The notes below the pieces were generated by a model that ran no database searches, was not told the origin of the DNA, and saw only the letters and a program-made list of their open reading frames with translations. A stretch of 64,000 nt of DNA, taken from positions 1 to 64,000 of the forward strand of contig JACKLF010000004.1 of assembly GCA_024236055.1 (NCBI GenBank), given 5' to 3'. Numbering within the stretch: position 1 is the first letter of the stretch; the number at the start of each line of letters is the position of its first letter. The stretch is from Alphaproteobacteria bacterium. Its GTDB lineage: Bacteria > Pseudomonadota > Alphaproteobacteria > Micropepsales > Micropepsaceae. This document shows positions 40,773 to 50,500 of this stretch, in pieces. The translations under genes were made by a program, and so were the position numbers.

Positions 40773-42240
40773 AACATTGCCTGAACCATTATCGGGGGCG
40801 CCGCTGGTCATCGCCGGCAAGGCGAACAATGCGCTGGTCGTGCATGCGCTGGAGGCGCGCGCCGAAAGGTTGGGGCTTTATCCCGGCCAGCCCCTGGCCA
40901 ATGCCCGCGCCATGGTCCAGCCGCTGCGCGTGGTGCCCGCCGATGAAAAGGCCGACGCCGCGCTGCTGGAGAACATGGCCGACTGGTGCGACCGCTTCAC
41001 ACCGCTGGTGACACTGGACGCGCCGGACGGGCTTTACCTCGACATCAGCGGGGCGGCGCACCTGTTCGGCGGTGAAGCGGCGATGCTCGAAGACGTGCTG
41101 ACCAGAATTGCGGCCCAGGGCTTTGCCATACAGGGCGCCATTGCCGGCACATCGCTGGCGGCCCGCGCATTGGCGCGTTATCGAAACCGCACCATCGCCC
41201 CGCCGGGCGGCGCGGCGAAAGCCGTGTCACCGCTGCCCATCGCCGCACTGGATTGCGATGCCAAAGCCCTGCGCGCCCTGCGTCATGCCGGGCTGAAAAG
41301 CGTGGGCCAGGTGGCGCAGCGCCAGCCCGGCGAACTGGCCGCGCGGCTGGGACAGGATTTCGTGCGCCGCCTGCGCGTGATGCTGGGCCAGGCGCAGGAC
41401 CCGCTGGCGCCGCGCCGTCCCCTGCCCGACCTGATGGCCGAGCAGCGCTTCGCCGATCCGGTCGTCAGCCGCGACGTGACCGCCGCCACCCTGCTGGCGC
41501 TGGCGCAAAGCCTTTGCGGCCTTCTGGAGCGCCAGGGCCGTGGCGCGCGGATCTTGCAGGCGGCCTTCTTTCGCGCCGATGGCAAGACCGAGCGCATCGC
41601 GGTGCGCATGGCCGCGCCCCTGCGCGATCCCGCTGTCATGCTGCGACTTCTGAACCAGAAGCTGGACGCGCTGGCCGATCCGCTGGACCCCGGCTTCGGC
41701 TTTGACCTGATCCGGCTGGAAGCAGTACTGGCCGAGGAAACAAAATCCGCCACCGTCAGTTTCGACGTGGACGCGAATGCCCGCCGCCAGGTGCTGTTCC
41801 TGATCGACCGGCTGTCGGCGCGTTTGGGTGAAAGCCGCGTGCTGCGCTTTTTGCCCCAGGACACGCACATTCCCGAAGCGGCGGCCGCCGCCATTCCCGC
41901 GCAGGATGATGACTTTGAAGACGGTGCATGGCCCGCCCCCGCCGACCCGCCGCCGCGCCCCCTGCGTCTGCTGGAACGGCCCGAAGAAATTTCCCATGTC
42001 GTCGCTGCGGTGCCCGACGCCCCGCCCGCACGCTTTCGCTGGCGCCAGTGCCTGCATGAAGTGGCGCGCGCCGAAGGCCCCGAACGCATTGCGATGCAGT
42101 GGTGGCATCATCCGGGGGCAACACGCGACTACTTCCGCGTGGAAACCCGTTCGGGCCAGCGCTTCTGGCTCTATCGCGACGGGCTGTACCGGCAGGCCGG
42201 CCTGGCGCCGCGCTGGTACCTGCAGGGCATTTTCGCATGA
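40684..42240 (+). CDS. imuB: ImuB, Y-family polymerase-like mutasome protein
   Basis: A 518-residue inactive Y-family polymerase homologue that bridges DnaE2 to the beta clamp. The polymerase fold is seen in MALWLPRLSTDRL, PLVIAGKANNALVVHALEARAE and GLYLDISGAAHLFGGE, which is the ImuB version of the palm; the acidic catalytic set of true Dpo4/DinB enzymes is not complete. A C-terminal region after about residue 400 contains ERPEEISHV and the family's WHHPGATRDYFRVET and RFWLYRDGLY. Start codons at 40684 and 40708 are both possible; either overlaps imuA. The stop overlaps dnaE2 as ATGA. Confidence 0.9.
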   Translation: MAASTRRIMALWLPRLSTDRLTRKAAAPSETLPEPLSGAPLVIAGKANNALVVHALEARAERLGLYPGQPLANARAMVQPLRVVPADEKADAALLENMADWCDRFTPLVTLDAPDGLYLDISGAAHLFGGEAAMLEDVLTRIAAQGFAIQGAIAGTSLAARALARYRNRTIAPPGGAAKAVSPLPIAALDCDAKALRALRHAGLKSVGQVAQRQPGELAARLGQDFVRRLRVMLGQAQDPLAPRRPLPDLMAEQRFADPVVSRDVTAATLLALAQSLCGLLERQGRGARILQAAFFRADGKTERIAVRMAAPLRDPAVMLRLLNQKLDALADPLDPGFGFDLIRLEAVLAEETKSATVSFDVDANARRQVLFLIDRLSARLGESRVLRFLPQDTHIPEAAAAAIPAQDDDFEDGAWPAPADPPPRPLRLLERPEEISHVVAAVPDAPPARFRWRQCLHEVARAEGPERIAMQWWHHPGATRDYFRVETRSGQRFWLYRDGLYRQAGLAPRWYLQGIFA

Positions 42241-45200
42241 GTTATGTGGAACTGGCCGTCACCACCAATTTTTCCTTCCTGCGCGGAGCCTCGCATCCGC
42301 AGGAATTCGTGACCCAGGCTGCCGCCCTGGGCTATCCGGCCATCGGCATCGCCGACCGCAATTCCCTGGCGGGGGTGGTGCGCGCCTATGGCGCCTGGCA
42401 GGAGTTGCCGCAAGCGACCCGCCCGCGCCTGCTGATCGGCGCGCGGCTGGTCTTCCGGGACGGCACGCCCGACATCCTGGCATACCCTAAAAACCGCAAG
42501 GCCTATGCCCGGCTGTCGCGCCTGATCTCGGTCGGCAAGCTGCGCGCGAAAAAGGGCGACTGCCTGCTGGATCTTGCCGATCTGCTGCAACACCGGCGCG
42601 GCCTGCAACTCATCGTCATGCCCTCGGCCGACGCCAAAGTGACAAGCGCCACGCTCAAAACATTGGGCCCCGACACCTGGCTGGCCGCATCGATGCTTTA
42701 CACCGGCGAGGACCGGCGCCGCCTGCGCGACCTGGCGGCCATCGCCCGCGACGCGCGCGTGCCGCTGATCGCGGTCAACGACGCGCTCTATCACGCGCCC
42801 GAACGGCGCGCCCTGCAGGATGTCGTCACCTGCATCCGTGAGCATGTCACGCTGGAGGCTGCGGGCCGCCGGCTTCAGCCCAATGCCGAACGGCATCTGA
42901 AACCCCCGGCCGAAATGGCCCGCCTGTTTCGCGCCTGTCCCGGCGCGGTGAACGAGACATTGCGCTTTGCCGACGCCATCGGTTTCGACCTGGGCGAACT
43001 GGGCCAGCGTTACCCGCGCGAGCCGGTGCCGCGCGGCAAGACGCCCGACGGCTATCTGACCGAACTGACCTGGCTGGGACTGAAGACCCGTTATCCCGCG
43101 CGCATTCCCCGCAAGGTACTGGCCACCGCGATCAAGGAACTGCGCTTTATCCGCGCCCATGCCATCGCCCACTATTTCCTGACCGTGCGCGACATCGTCG
43201 CCTTCGCGCGCAGCCAGGACATCCTGTGCCAGGGGCGCGGTTCGGCGGCCAATTCTGTCGTCTGCTATGCGCTGGGCGTCACATCCGTCGACCCCACCGA
43301 GATCGAGGTCCTGTTCGAACGCTTCCTGAGCGACGAGCGGCGCGAGCCGCCCGACATCGATGTCGATTTCGAGCATGAGCGCCGCGAGGAGGTGATCCAG
43401 TATGTCTATCGCCGCTATGGCCCGCGCCGCGCCGCCCTGACCGCCACCGTCATCTCCTATCGCGGGCGCAGCGCCATCCGCGAGGTGGGCAAGGTGTTCG
43501 GCCTGACCGATGACATCACCGGCAAGCTGGCCGACGCGGTCTGGGGCAGCCATGGCGGACAGATGGAGGAATATCAGGTCCGCCAGGGCCAGGCCGATCC
43601 CGCCAACCCGGCCATCGCCCAGGCCGTACATTTCGCCAACGAACTGCAGGGCTTTCCCCGCCATCTGTCCCAGCATGTCGGCGGTTTCGTGCTGACGGCG
43701 GGCAAGCTGGACTGGACCGTTCCCATCGGCCCCGCCGCGATGGACGGCCGCTGGTTCATCGAATGGGACAAGGACGATCTGGACACGCTGAAGATCATGA
43801 AGGTCGATGTGCTGGCGCTGGGCATGCTGACCTGCATCCGCAAGGCCTTCGACCTGATCGGCGCCCATGCCCCGGGCCGCGATGCCAAACCGGCGCTGGC
43901 CACCATCCCCCAGAACGATGCGGCGGTTTACGACATGCTGTGCGCCGCCGACGCCATTGGCGTGTTCCAGGTGGAAAGCCGCGCCCAGATGAACATGCTG
44001 CCGCGCCTGAGGCCCCGCATCTTCTACGACCTGGTGGTGGAGGTGGCGATCGTGCGTCCCGGCCCCATCCAGGGCGGCATGGTTCATCCCTATCTGAAGC
44101 GGCGCGCCGATCCGTCCCTGATTCAATTCCCCGCGCCGCATCCCGATCACGGCCCGCCGGACGAGCTTTACCGCGTGCTGGAAAAGACCAAGGGCGTGCC
44201 GCTGTTTCAGGAACAGGCGATGCGCCTGGCCATCGTGGCGGCGAAATTCACCTCCGACGAGGCCAACGGGTTGCGCCGCGCCATGGCCTCCTTCCGCCAC
44301 CTGGGCACCATCCACACCTTCCAGGAAAAATTCGTCGGGCGCATGACCGCGCGCGGCTATGACCCCGAATTCGCCGCCGCCTGTTTCGAGCAGATCAAGG
44401 GCTTCGGCAATTACGGCTTTCCCGAAAGCCATGCCGCCAGCTTCGCGCTGCTGGTCTATGTCTCGGCCTGGATCAAGAAGCATCATCCGGCAGCCTTCTG
44501 CGCGGCGCTGCTCAATTCCCAGCCCATGGGCTTTTATGCCCCCGCCGAGATCGTGCGCTGTGCGCGCGAGCATGGCGTCGCCGTGCTGGCGCCCGACGCC
44601 GCCTTCAGCGACTGGGACAACACGCTGGAACGCGGGCCTGACGGCGCGCTGGCGGTGCGGCTGGGCTTTCGCCAGCTGGACGGTTTTCGCGAAGTGGACG
44701 CCCGCGCCATCATGGACAATCGCGGCTATGGCTATCGCGCTTTTGCCGACTTTGCCCGCCGCACCGGCCTGCCGCGCCGCGCCCTGGTACTGCTGGCCGA
44801 GGCGGATGGCTTTCGCGGTTTCGGGCTGGACCGCCGCGAAGGGCTGTGGGCGGTGCGCCGGCTGCCCGACGATGATCCCCTGCCGCTGTTCGCGCATGCC
44901 GCCGAACAGGGCGACGAAACCATCGCCCCCCTGCCCGTCATGCCGCTCAGCGAGCATGTGCTGGCCGACTACCAGACCATCCGCCTGTCGCTGAAGGGCT
45001 ATCCCACCCAGTTCCTGCGCGCGAACCTGGATGCGCAGGGCGTTACAAGCTGCGCGGGCGTGGGCGGGCTGCGCGACGGCGCGAAGGTGCGCTGCGCCGG
45101 CATCGTGCTGGTGCGCCAGCGGCCGGGCGAGGGCAAGGCGGTCTTCATCACCCTCAGCGACGAGACCGGCGTGTGCAATGTGGTGGTGTGGCTGGATACC

Positions 45201-45476
45201 TTCCGCGCCTTCCGCAGGGAAGTGATGGGCGCGCGGCTTTTGCTGGCCGAAGGCCGGGTGCAGAAAAGTCCCGAAGGTGTGGTGCATCTGATGGCGGAAA
45301 AGCTGGTCGACCGCAGCGCCGACCTGAAGGCGCTGATGGATGACGGCATCGGCGCATCAAAGCATCAGCCCGGCGCGGGCCATCCGGCGGGGACGCACCA
45401 CCCGCGCCCAAATCACCCGCGACCAAATCACCCGCGCAATGTGCGTGTGCTGCCGCCGTCGCGCGACTTCCATTAA
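42237..45476 (+). CDS. dnaE2: error-prone DNA polymerase DnaE2 (ImuC)
   Basis: A 1079-residue C-family polymerase that performs translesion synthesis with ImuA and ImuB. It opens with the PHP domain (YVELAVTTNFSFLRGASHP, IGIADRNSLAGVVRAY). The palm acidic motif is PPDIDVDFEHERREE (about residue 375); QGRGSAANSVVCYALGV is another landmark. The helix-hairpin-helix region follows (FASFALLV-type segment at AASFALLVYVSAWIKKHHP) and an OB fold near the end (VCNVVVWLDTF). It ends in RVLPPSRDFH, as DnaE2 proteins do. A 15-base tandem repeat near the end codes HPRPN units. Coupled to imuB by a four-base overlap. Confidence 0.95.
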   Translation: MSYVELAVTTNFSFLRGASHPQEFVTQAAALGYPAIGIADRNSLAGVVRAYGAWQELPQATRPRLLIGARLVFRDGTPDILAYPKNRKAYARLSRLISVGKLRAKKGDCLLDLADLLQHRRGLQLIVMPSADAKVTSATLKTLGPDTWLAASMLYTGEDRRRLRDLAAIARDARVPLIAVNDALYHAPERRALQDVVTCIREHVTLEAAGRRLQPNAERHLKPPAEMARLFRACPGAVNETLRFADAIGFDLGELGQRYPREPVPRGKTPDGYLTELTWLGLKTRYPARIPRKVLATAIKELRFIRAHAIAHYFLTVRDIVAFARSQDILCQGRGSAANSVVCYALGVTSVDPTEIEVLFERFLSDERREPPDIDVDFEHERREEVIQYVYRRYGPRRAALTATVISYRGRSAIREVGKVFGLTDDITGKLADAVWGSHGGQMEEYQVRQGQADPANPAIAQAVHFANELQGFPRHLSQHVGGFVLTAGKLDWTVPIGPAAMDGRWFIEWDKDDLDTLKIMKVDVLALGMLTCIRKAFDLIGAHAPGRDAKPALATIPQNDAAVYDMLCAADAIGVFQVESRAQMNMLPRLRPRIFYDLVVEVAIVRPGPIQGGMVHPYLKRRADPSLIQFPAPHPDHGPPDELYRVLEKTKGVPLFQEQAMRLAIVAAKFTSDEANGLRRAMASFRHLGTIHTFQEKFVGRMTARGYDPEFAAACFEQIKGFGNYGFPESHAASFALLVYVSAWIKKHHPAAFCAALLNSQPMGFYAPAEIVRCAREHGVAVLAPDAAFSDWDNTLERGPDGALAVRLGFRQLDGFREVDARAIMDNRGYGYRAFADFARRTGLPRRALVLLAEADGFRGFGLDRREGLWAVRRLPDDDPLPLFAHAAEQGDETIAPLPVMPLSEHVLADYQTIRLSLKGYPTQFLRANLDAQGVTSCAGVGGLRDGAKVRCAGIVLVRQRPGEGKAVFITLSDETGVCNVVVWLDTFRAFRREVMGARLLLAEGRVQKSPEGVVHLMAEKLVDRSADLKALMDDGIGASKHQPGAGHPAGTHHPRPNHPRPNHPRNVRVLPPSRDFH
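45399..45443 (+). repeat. 15-base tandem repeat in dnaE2 3' end
   Basis: Two full units (CACCCGCGCCCAAAT and CACCCGCGACCAAAT) and a partial third, in frame, coding HPRPN-HPRPN-HPRN shortly before the conserved RDFH terminus. Confidence 0.7.
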
Positions 45477-45482
45477 CGCGAA

Positions 45483-46055
45483 TCAATACGTCTGGCCGAC
45501 ATCCTGCGACTGGCGCAGCACGGGCGCCGGTACGGGACCCGGCGGCGCGGGCGTATAGCCCGCCGGCGCCGCATTGCCGCCCAGGCTGCCCTGCAGCGGC
45601 GGAGGCGGCGGGGGCAGGTTCGCCGCCTGCACCGGCTGGGGCGCAGAGGGAATATTCTGTCCCGCAGCTGGCGCACCTTGGGGCTGCAAGCCCGCCCGCA
45701 GCATCTGCTCGTCGCCCGCCGCGCGCGCCACCGCCACCTGCGGATTGCGCAGATAACCCGCCGACAGGCGCTGGCGCAGATTGACCGCCAGCATGTCCGC
45801 CGTCAGGCCCGCCGCGGGCACGTCGCCCAGAAGCTCCAGATGCACCTTGCCGTCGGCGGCCACGGGGAAGATGCCGCTCAGTTCCTGTTCGCCCGCCACC
45901 ACGATGCGCACACTGTCGCCCGGTTTCAGCAGGTCGGCCTGGGTGGCGGCAGCGCCCGGCGGAGCGGTTTCAGGCCCCATCACGTCGTTCACCAGCCCGC
46001 AGCCCGACAAAAGCGCAGGCAGAAGAAAAAGGACGGGAAGGCAACTGCGCCGCAT
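45483..46055 (-). CDS. short Wza-like polysaccharide export lipoprotein
   Basis: A 190-residue outer-membrane-directed lipoprotein with lipobox LLSGC. The polysaccharide-export (Poly_export) domain occupies about residues 40-115: LKPGDSVRIVVAGEQELSG, FPVAADGKVHLELLGDVPAAG, and LRQRLSAGYLRNPQVAVA. The SLBB domains and C-terminal amphipathic helix of full Wza are missing; instead a Pro/Ala-rich tail (LPPPPPPLQG) ends the protein. This short form resembles the export proteins of holdfast loci (HfsD-type). The ATG at 46055 is chosen because it starts the signal peptide. It may supply the exporter for the cluster at 22-33 kb, although it is 12 kb away. Confidence 0.83.
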   Translation of the reverse strand: MRRSCLPVLFLLPALLSGCGLVNDVMGPETAPPGAAATQADLLKPGDSVRIVVAGEQELSGIFPVAADGKVHLELLGDVPAAGLTADMLAVNLRQRLSAGYLRNPQVAVARAAGDEQMLRAGLQPQGAPAAGQNIPSAPQPVQAANLPPPPPPLQGSLGGNAAPAGYTPAPPGPVPAPVLRQSQDVGQTY

Positions 46056-46116
46056 ATGCTTGTCCGTGACCCGGCGAATCGTTCCCCTTATTATCCGTTC
46101 GGACGCATGCGGGGCA

Positions 46117-47511
46117 ATGAAGGGCATGGGGACGGGTTCCCCGTTTGCGGATAGCCGCCAGGGATGGAACAGCCGGATCGCGCTGTGGTGCGCCGTGCTG
46201 CTGCTGGCGCCGCTGGTGCTGTGGCTTGCCGCGCGCAACGGCCTGGCCATTCCAGCACAGGTTCCGCGCGACCCCAATGAAGGCTGGAACGCCCTGCATG
46301 CCTTGAGGCTGATGGCGGGCGGGCCGCTCTACCCGCCGCCGCCCGCCCTGATGGTGAACAATTATCCACCCCTGTCCTTTTATGCCGTCGCCGCCATCAC
46401 CCGCCTGACCGGCGACGCCATCATCGCCGGACGCCTGCTGTCATTTGTGTCTTATCTGGCGGGGTTGGGCGCGGTCCTGGCGCTGGCCGCGCGCATGGGC
46501 TGCGGCTGGCCCGCGCGACTTTTCGCGGCGCTGTTCCTGGCGGCCGTTTTGCTGGTCGCGTCCGACTATGTGGCGATGGACGACCCGCAGCTTCTGGGCC
46601 ATGCGCTGCAACTGGCCGGGCTGTTGCTGCTGCTGCGCGGGCGCGTGATCGCCGCCGCGCTGACGATGGTGCTGGGCCTCTACGTCAAACACAATCTGAT
46701 CGCCCTGCCGCTGGCGGCGGGACTGTGGCTGCTCGCGCAGGACAGGCGCGCAGGCCTCACATTTATCGCTGCCATGCTGGCATCGGGCCTTGCCGGCCTG
46801 GCGCTGTTTCGCTGGCAGTTCGGCACCAGCCTCTTGGCGCAGCTTGCCACCCCCCGCCTGTCATCGCTGGCGAACATGCGCGCCGCGCTGGGCGCGCTTG
46901 CCGCCTGGGCGGCGCTCCCGCTGCTGCTGGTCACGGGCCTGTTCCGGCCTGTGCGCACGCGCTTCGACAATCTGGTGCTGCTCTATCTCGCCGCCGCACT
47001 GGCGCTGGGCCTGGCCTTCTCGGCGGGCGACGGCGTGGATGCCAACATCTTTTTCGACGCCGCCATCGCTTTGTCGCTGGGCCTGGGCCTTGTGGTTCAG
47101 CGGCGCGGCTGGGCCGCGCCGCCACCGGCCCTGGCGCTGCTGTTGCTGTTCGGACTGACCGTGGAAGACAACGCCTTTGCCTTCGGTCCATCGCTGGCCG
47201 GACAATCGGCGCGCGACATCGCCTTCCTGCGCGCCCATTCCGGCCCCGCCGTCTGCCAGCAGATATCCCTGTGCCTGTGGGCAGGCGCGACACCGGCGGT
47301 CGATGTCTTCAATATCGGCGAAGCCTATCGCACCGGCGCGCGCGATCCCGCGCGCCTGGCGAAACAAATCGAAGCCCATCGCTTCGCGGTTCTGCAGCTT
47401 GGCAGCCCCGACGATCTGGGGCCACAGGTCCGCGCCGCGATCGCGCGCGCCTACCGGCTGGATCACGCCGACGACAACGGCCTGTTCTGGCTGCCGCGAA
47501 ACAAAGGCTGA
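46117..47511 (+). CDS. GT-C-type membrane glycosyltransferase
   Basis: A 464-residue multi-spanning membrane protein with about 10-11 hydrophobic segments. The first periplasmic loop contains RDPNEGWNALHA, an acidic pair of the kind used by GT-C (ArnT/PMT-like) transferases, followed by NNYPPLSFYAVAAITRLTG, a conserved loop of this group. A soluble C-terminal domain of about 110 residues (SARDIAFLRAHSGPAVCQQ...) lies in the periplasm. It would use a polyprenyl-linked sugar donor. The target is unknown. It is divergent from the Wza-like gene; the 62-base gap must hold both promoters. The start at ATG 46117 is taken; ATG 46126 is an alternative. Confidence 0.72.
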   Translation: MKGMGTGSPFADSRQGWNSRIALWCAVLLLAPLVLWLAARNGLAIPAQVPRDPNEGWNALHALRLMAGGPLYPPPPALMVNNYPPLSFYAVAAITRLTGDAIIAGRLLSFVSYLAGLGAVLALAARMGCGWPARLFAALFLAAVLLVASDYVAMDDPQLLGHALQLAGLLLLLRGRVIAAALTMVLGLYVKHNLIALPLAAGLWLLAQDRRAGLTFIAAMLASGLAGLALFRWQFGTSLLAQLATPRLSSLANMRAALGALAAWAALPLLLVTGLFRPVRTRFDNLVLLYLAAALALGLAFSAGDGVDANIFFDAAIALSLGLGLVVQRRGWAAPPPALALLLLFGLTVEDNAFAFGPSLAGQSARDIAFLRAHSGPAVCQQISLCLWAGATPAVDVFNIGEAYRTGARDPARLAKQIEAHRFAVLQLGSPDDLGPQVRAAIARAYRLDHADDNGLFWLPRNKG

Positions 47512-47513
47512 GC

Positions 47514-50500
47514 TCAGGCCCGCGCCTGCACCGTGCCGGTGCGCTCCAGCTTGCCCCAGCCGACGAAGGGCCCGCGCACCGCAGTCCATAGCGAGCGTAC
47601 CACCACGTAATACATGATCTGGCGATAGCCGAAGCGCTGCAGCACCAGCCAGCCCAGCAGGCTCCAGTCCTCATCCTTTTCCATCACGAACCCCGCCGCC
47701 GCCGCCAGCAGGTCGACCACCACGAAGATCAGATAATAGACGGCAACGATCACCAGGCTGCCGCTGTTGAACTCGCTGCCATGCTGGCTCCAGGCGATCC
47801 ACTGGCCGACAAGCTGCCACACCAGCAGCAGGTCGGCGAAGGGCGCCAGCGTGGTCAGCAGGATCTGGAACAGCCAGACCTGCGGCAACGCCACCATGCC
47901 CAGCTCGCCATAACGCGGGTTGAAGGTGATGCGGCGATACTTCCACAAGCATTGCAGCGTGCCATAGGCCCAGCGGAAGCGCTGCTTGGCCAGACCGCGC
48001 ACCGTGGTGGGCGCCTCGGTCCAGGCGACGGCGGTGGAATCGAACACCACCCGATAGCCGGCGGTCTGGATGGCGATGGTCAGGTCCTGGTCCTCGGCCA
48101 GCGTGTCGGCGGGAAAGCCGCCCAATGTCTTCAGCACATCACGGCGCCAGGCGCCCACCGCGCCGGGCACCACCGTCAGCGTGTCCAGCGCCGACAGCGC
48201 CCGCCGCTCCAGGTTCTGCGCCACGACATATTCCAGCGCCTGCCAGCGGGTGATCATGTTGACCCGGTTGCCCACCTTGGCGTTGCCCGCCACCGCACCG
48301 ATCGCCGGATCGGCGAACCAGCGCACCAGCCGGCTGATGGTGGCGGCCTCGAACTGGGTATCGGCGTCCAGCGCCACCACGATGTCGTGGCGCGCCGCTT
48401 CCAGGCCGATATTCAGCGCGCCGGCCTTGCCGCTGTTGGGGATCGACAGCACCGACACGCGCGGGTCGGCGGAGAAATGGCTGCGCGCGATATAAGCGGT
48501 GTGATCGGACGAACCGTCATCGATCACCAGCACCTCCAGCGCGGCATGATCGCTGGCCAGGATTCGTTCGATCGTGGAGACGATGACCTTGGCCTCGTTG
48601 AAGGCGGGGATCAGCACCGTCACGCCGCAGGCTTTTTCCATGGCGGGCGGCGGCGCGCGATGATGCGCCCTGTTCCACAGCGCCAGGCCCACCAGCATCA
48701 GCAGCCGCCCCACCCCCAGCACGATCGCGCCCAGGAAGCACCAATAGAGAATCTGCGATATCCAGGAGATGGTCAGGAACACCAGCCGGTCGGCATAAAG
48801 GCTGGCGGTCAGCGGCAGGCGCGGCATCACCGCATCGCGCGAAAAGCCCGCCAGGGTGGACACCGGCACGAAGCGATAGCCGCGCGCGCGCATCTGGTCG
48901 ATCAGCTGCGGCAGCAGGGCCACGGTCTGGGCGCGATCGCCGCCGGAGTCGTGCATCAGGATGATGTTGCCGCTGAGGTCGGGATTGGGATTGTTCACCG
49001 CCTTGAGCACATTCTTCATCATCGTCGTCACACCCGGCTTCTGCCAGTCCAGCGTGTCGACATGGGTGCCCACCGTGACATAGCCCAGCGTCTGGGCGAT
49101 CTCGACCGGCACGATCTCTTCGGCGTCGCTGGGTTCGGCATCGGCCAGATAGGGCGGGCGCAGCATCCGCAGGGAACGGCCGGTCAGCGCCTCGAACAGA
49201 CGCTGGGTGGCGTTCAGCTCCAGCCGCACCGCGGCGGGCGGCGTGTCGGCCAGATTGGGATGGGTGAATGTGTGGCTGCCGATTTCATGGCCATCCGCCA
49301 GCACCTTCTGCACCAGGCCGGGATTGGCCTCCATGTTCGCGCCGATCATGAAGAAGGTCGCCGGCACATGCTTGGCCTTCAGGATCGCCAGAATCTGCGG
49401 CGTCCATTCCGGATCGGGCCCGTCATCGAAGGTCAGCGCCAGCAGCTTCGGTTTGGCGCCCACCCGGCGGATCACATAGTTGGTCGGCAGGTCGACATAG
49501 CGTTCGTCGTCGATGTCGCCGGTGGCCTTGTCGATGTCCAGCTTGCGCAGGCCCAGCGTGGGATCGGCCTCCACCGTCAGCACTTCGCCTTCGCCGTCGA
49601 AATCGACATCGTCATTCGTCGGGATATGCGCCAGCGAGGCGGGCGCGGGCGCGCCGTAGCTGCGGCCCAGCAGCGGCAGGATCGAGGGGTCCTCGCCACC
49701 CAGCTTCCACAGCGCATAGCCCGCCGGCTGGTAGGGATCGGCGGCATGGATCTGGTTGAAGGCGGTCACGCCGTCCAGGAACCAGACCTGGTGATCGCTG
49801 CCGTCGCTGTCGCGATAGGCGAAATGCGGATTGTTGCTGTCGGGATCGAAACGGATCTGCGCGCCGGAATCGCGGGCATAGACCATCGACTGGGCGAAGC
49901 TGGTATTGTCGGCGGGCCCGGCGCCCGACCAGTCATAGGCATAGGAACCCAGCGCCACGATGGTGGAGGCGGGATCGAGCACCTTCATGCGCGTATCCAG
50001 CGTCTTTTCGAACCAGTCCTGACCGGCGATCGCGCCGGGCGGATCGCTCTGGTCATTCTGGTCATAGGCCATCAGCACCGTGTAATCGACGATGTCGGCA
50101 TAGGCCTGGTAGGGCCAGGCGGCATCGTCGAAGGGCGCGGCCTGGGCGATGATCCAGCCATGGGGCGCGAAGGCCGCCGACAGTTCCTTCAGGAAAAGGC
50201 CCTGGTCGGCATAGGCGCCCGGCGGCACCGTCTCGAAGTCCACCATCACGCCCTGCAGCCGGTACTGCGTCAGGAAGGCGGTGATCGACCGGATCAGCCC
50301 GGCGCGGCGCGCCGGATCGGCCAGCAGCGCGGCCAGCCCCGGCCCGTTCCATTGGCCGTTCTGCGCGTTCTGGATCATGGGCAGGATCGCCACGCCCGGC
50401 TTGTGGGTGCGGATATAGCGCAGCGCCTTGCTGTCCAGCGTGACCTTCAGCGCTTCATCGGGGCCCGTCAGGGTCAGCCAGCTGGGCACCACCCAGTCGA

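Noticed and set aside
42171..45287. Open frame of about 1038 codons antisense to dnaE2
   Set aside because: Same reason: codon-phase shadow of a certain gene.
45781..46116. N-terminal extension of the GT-C transferase gene
   Set aside because: This part overlaps the Wza-like gene on the other strand and looks non-coding; the membrane protein begins at about 46117.
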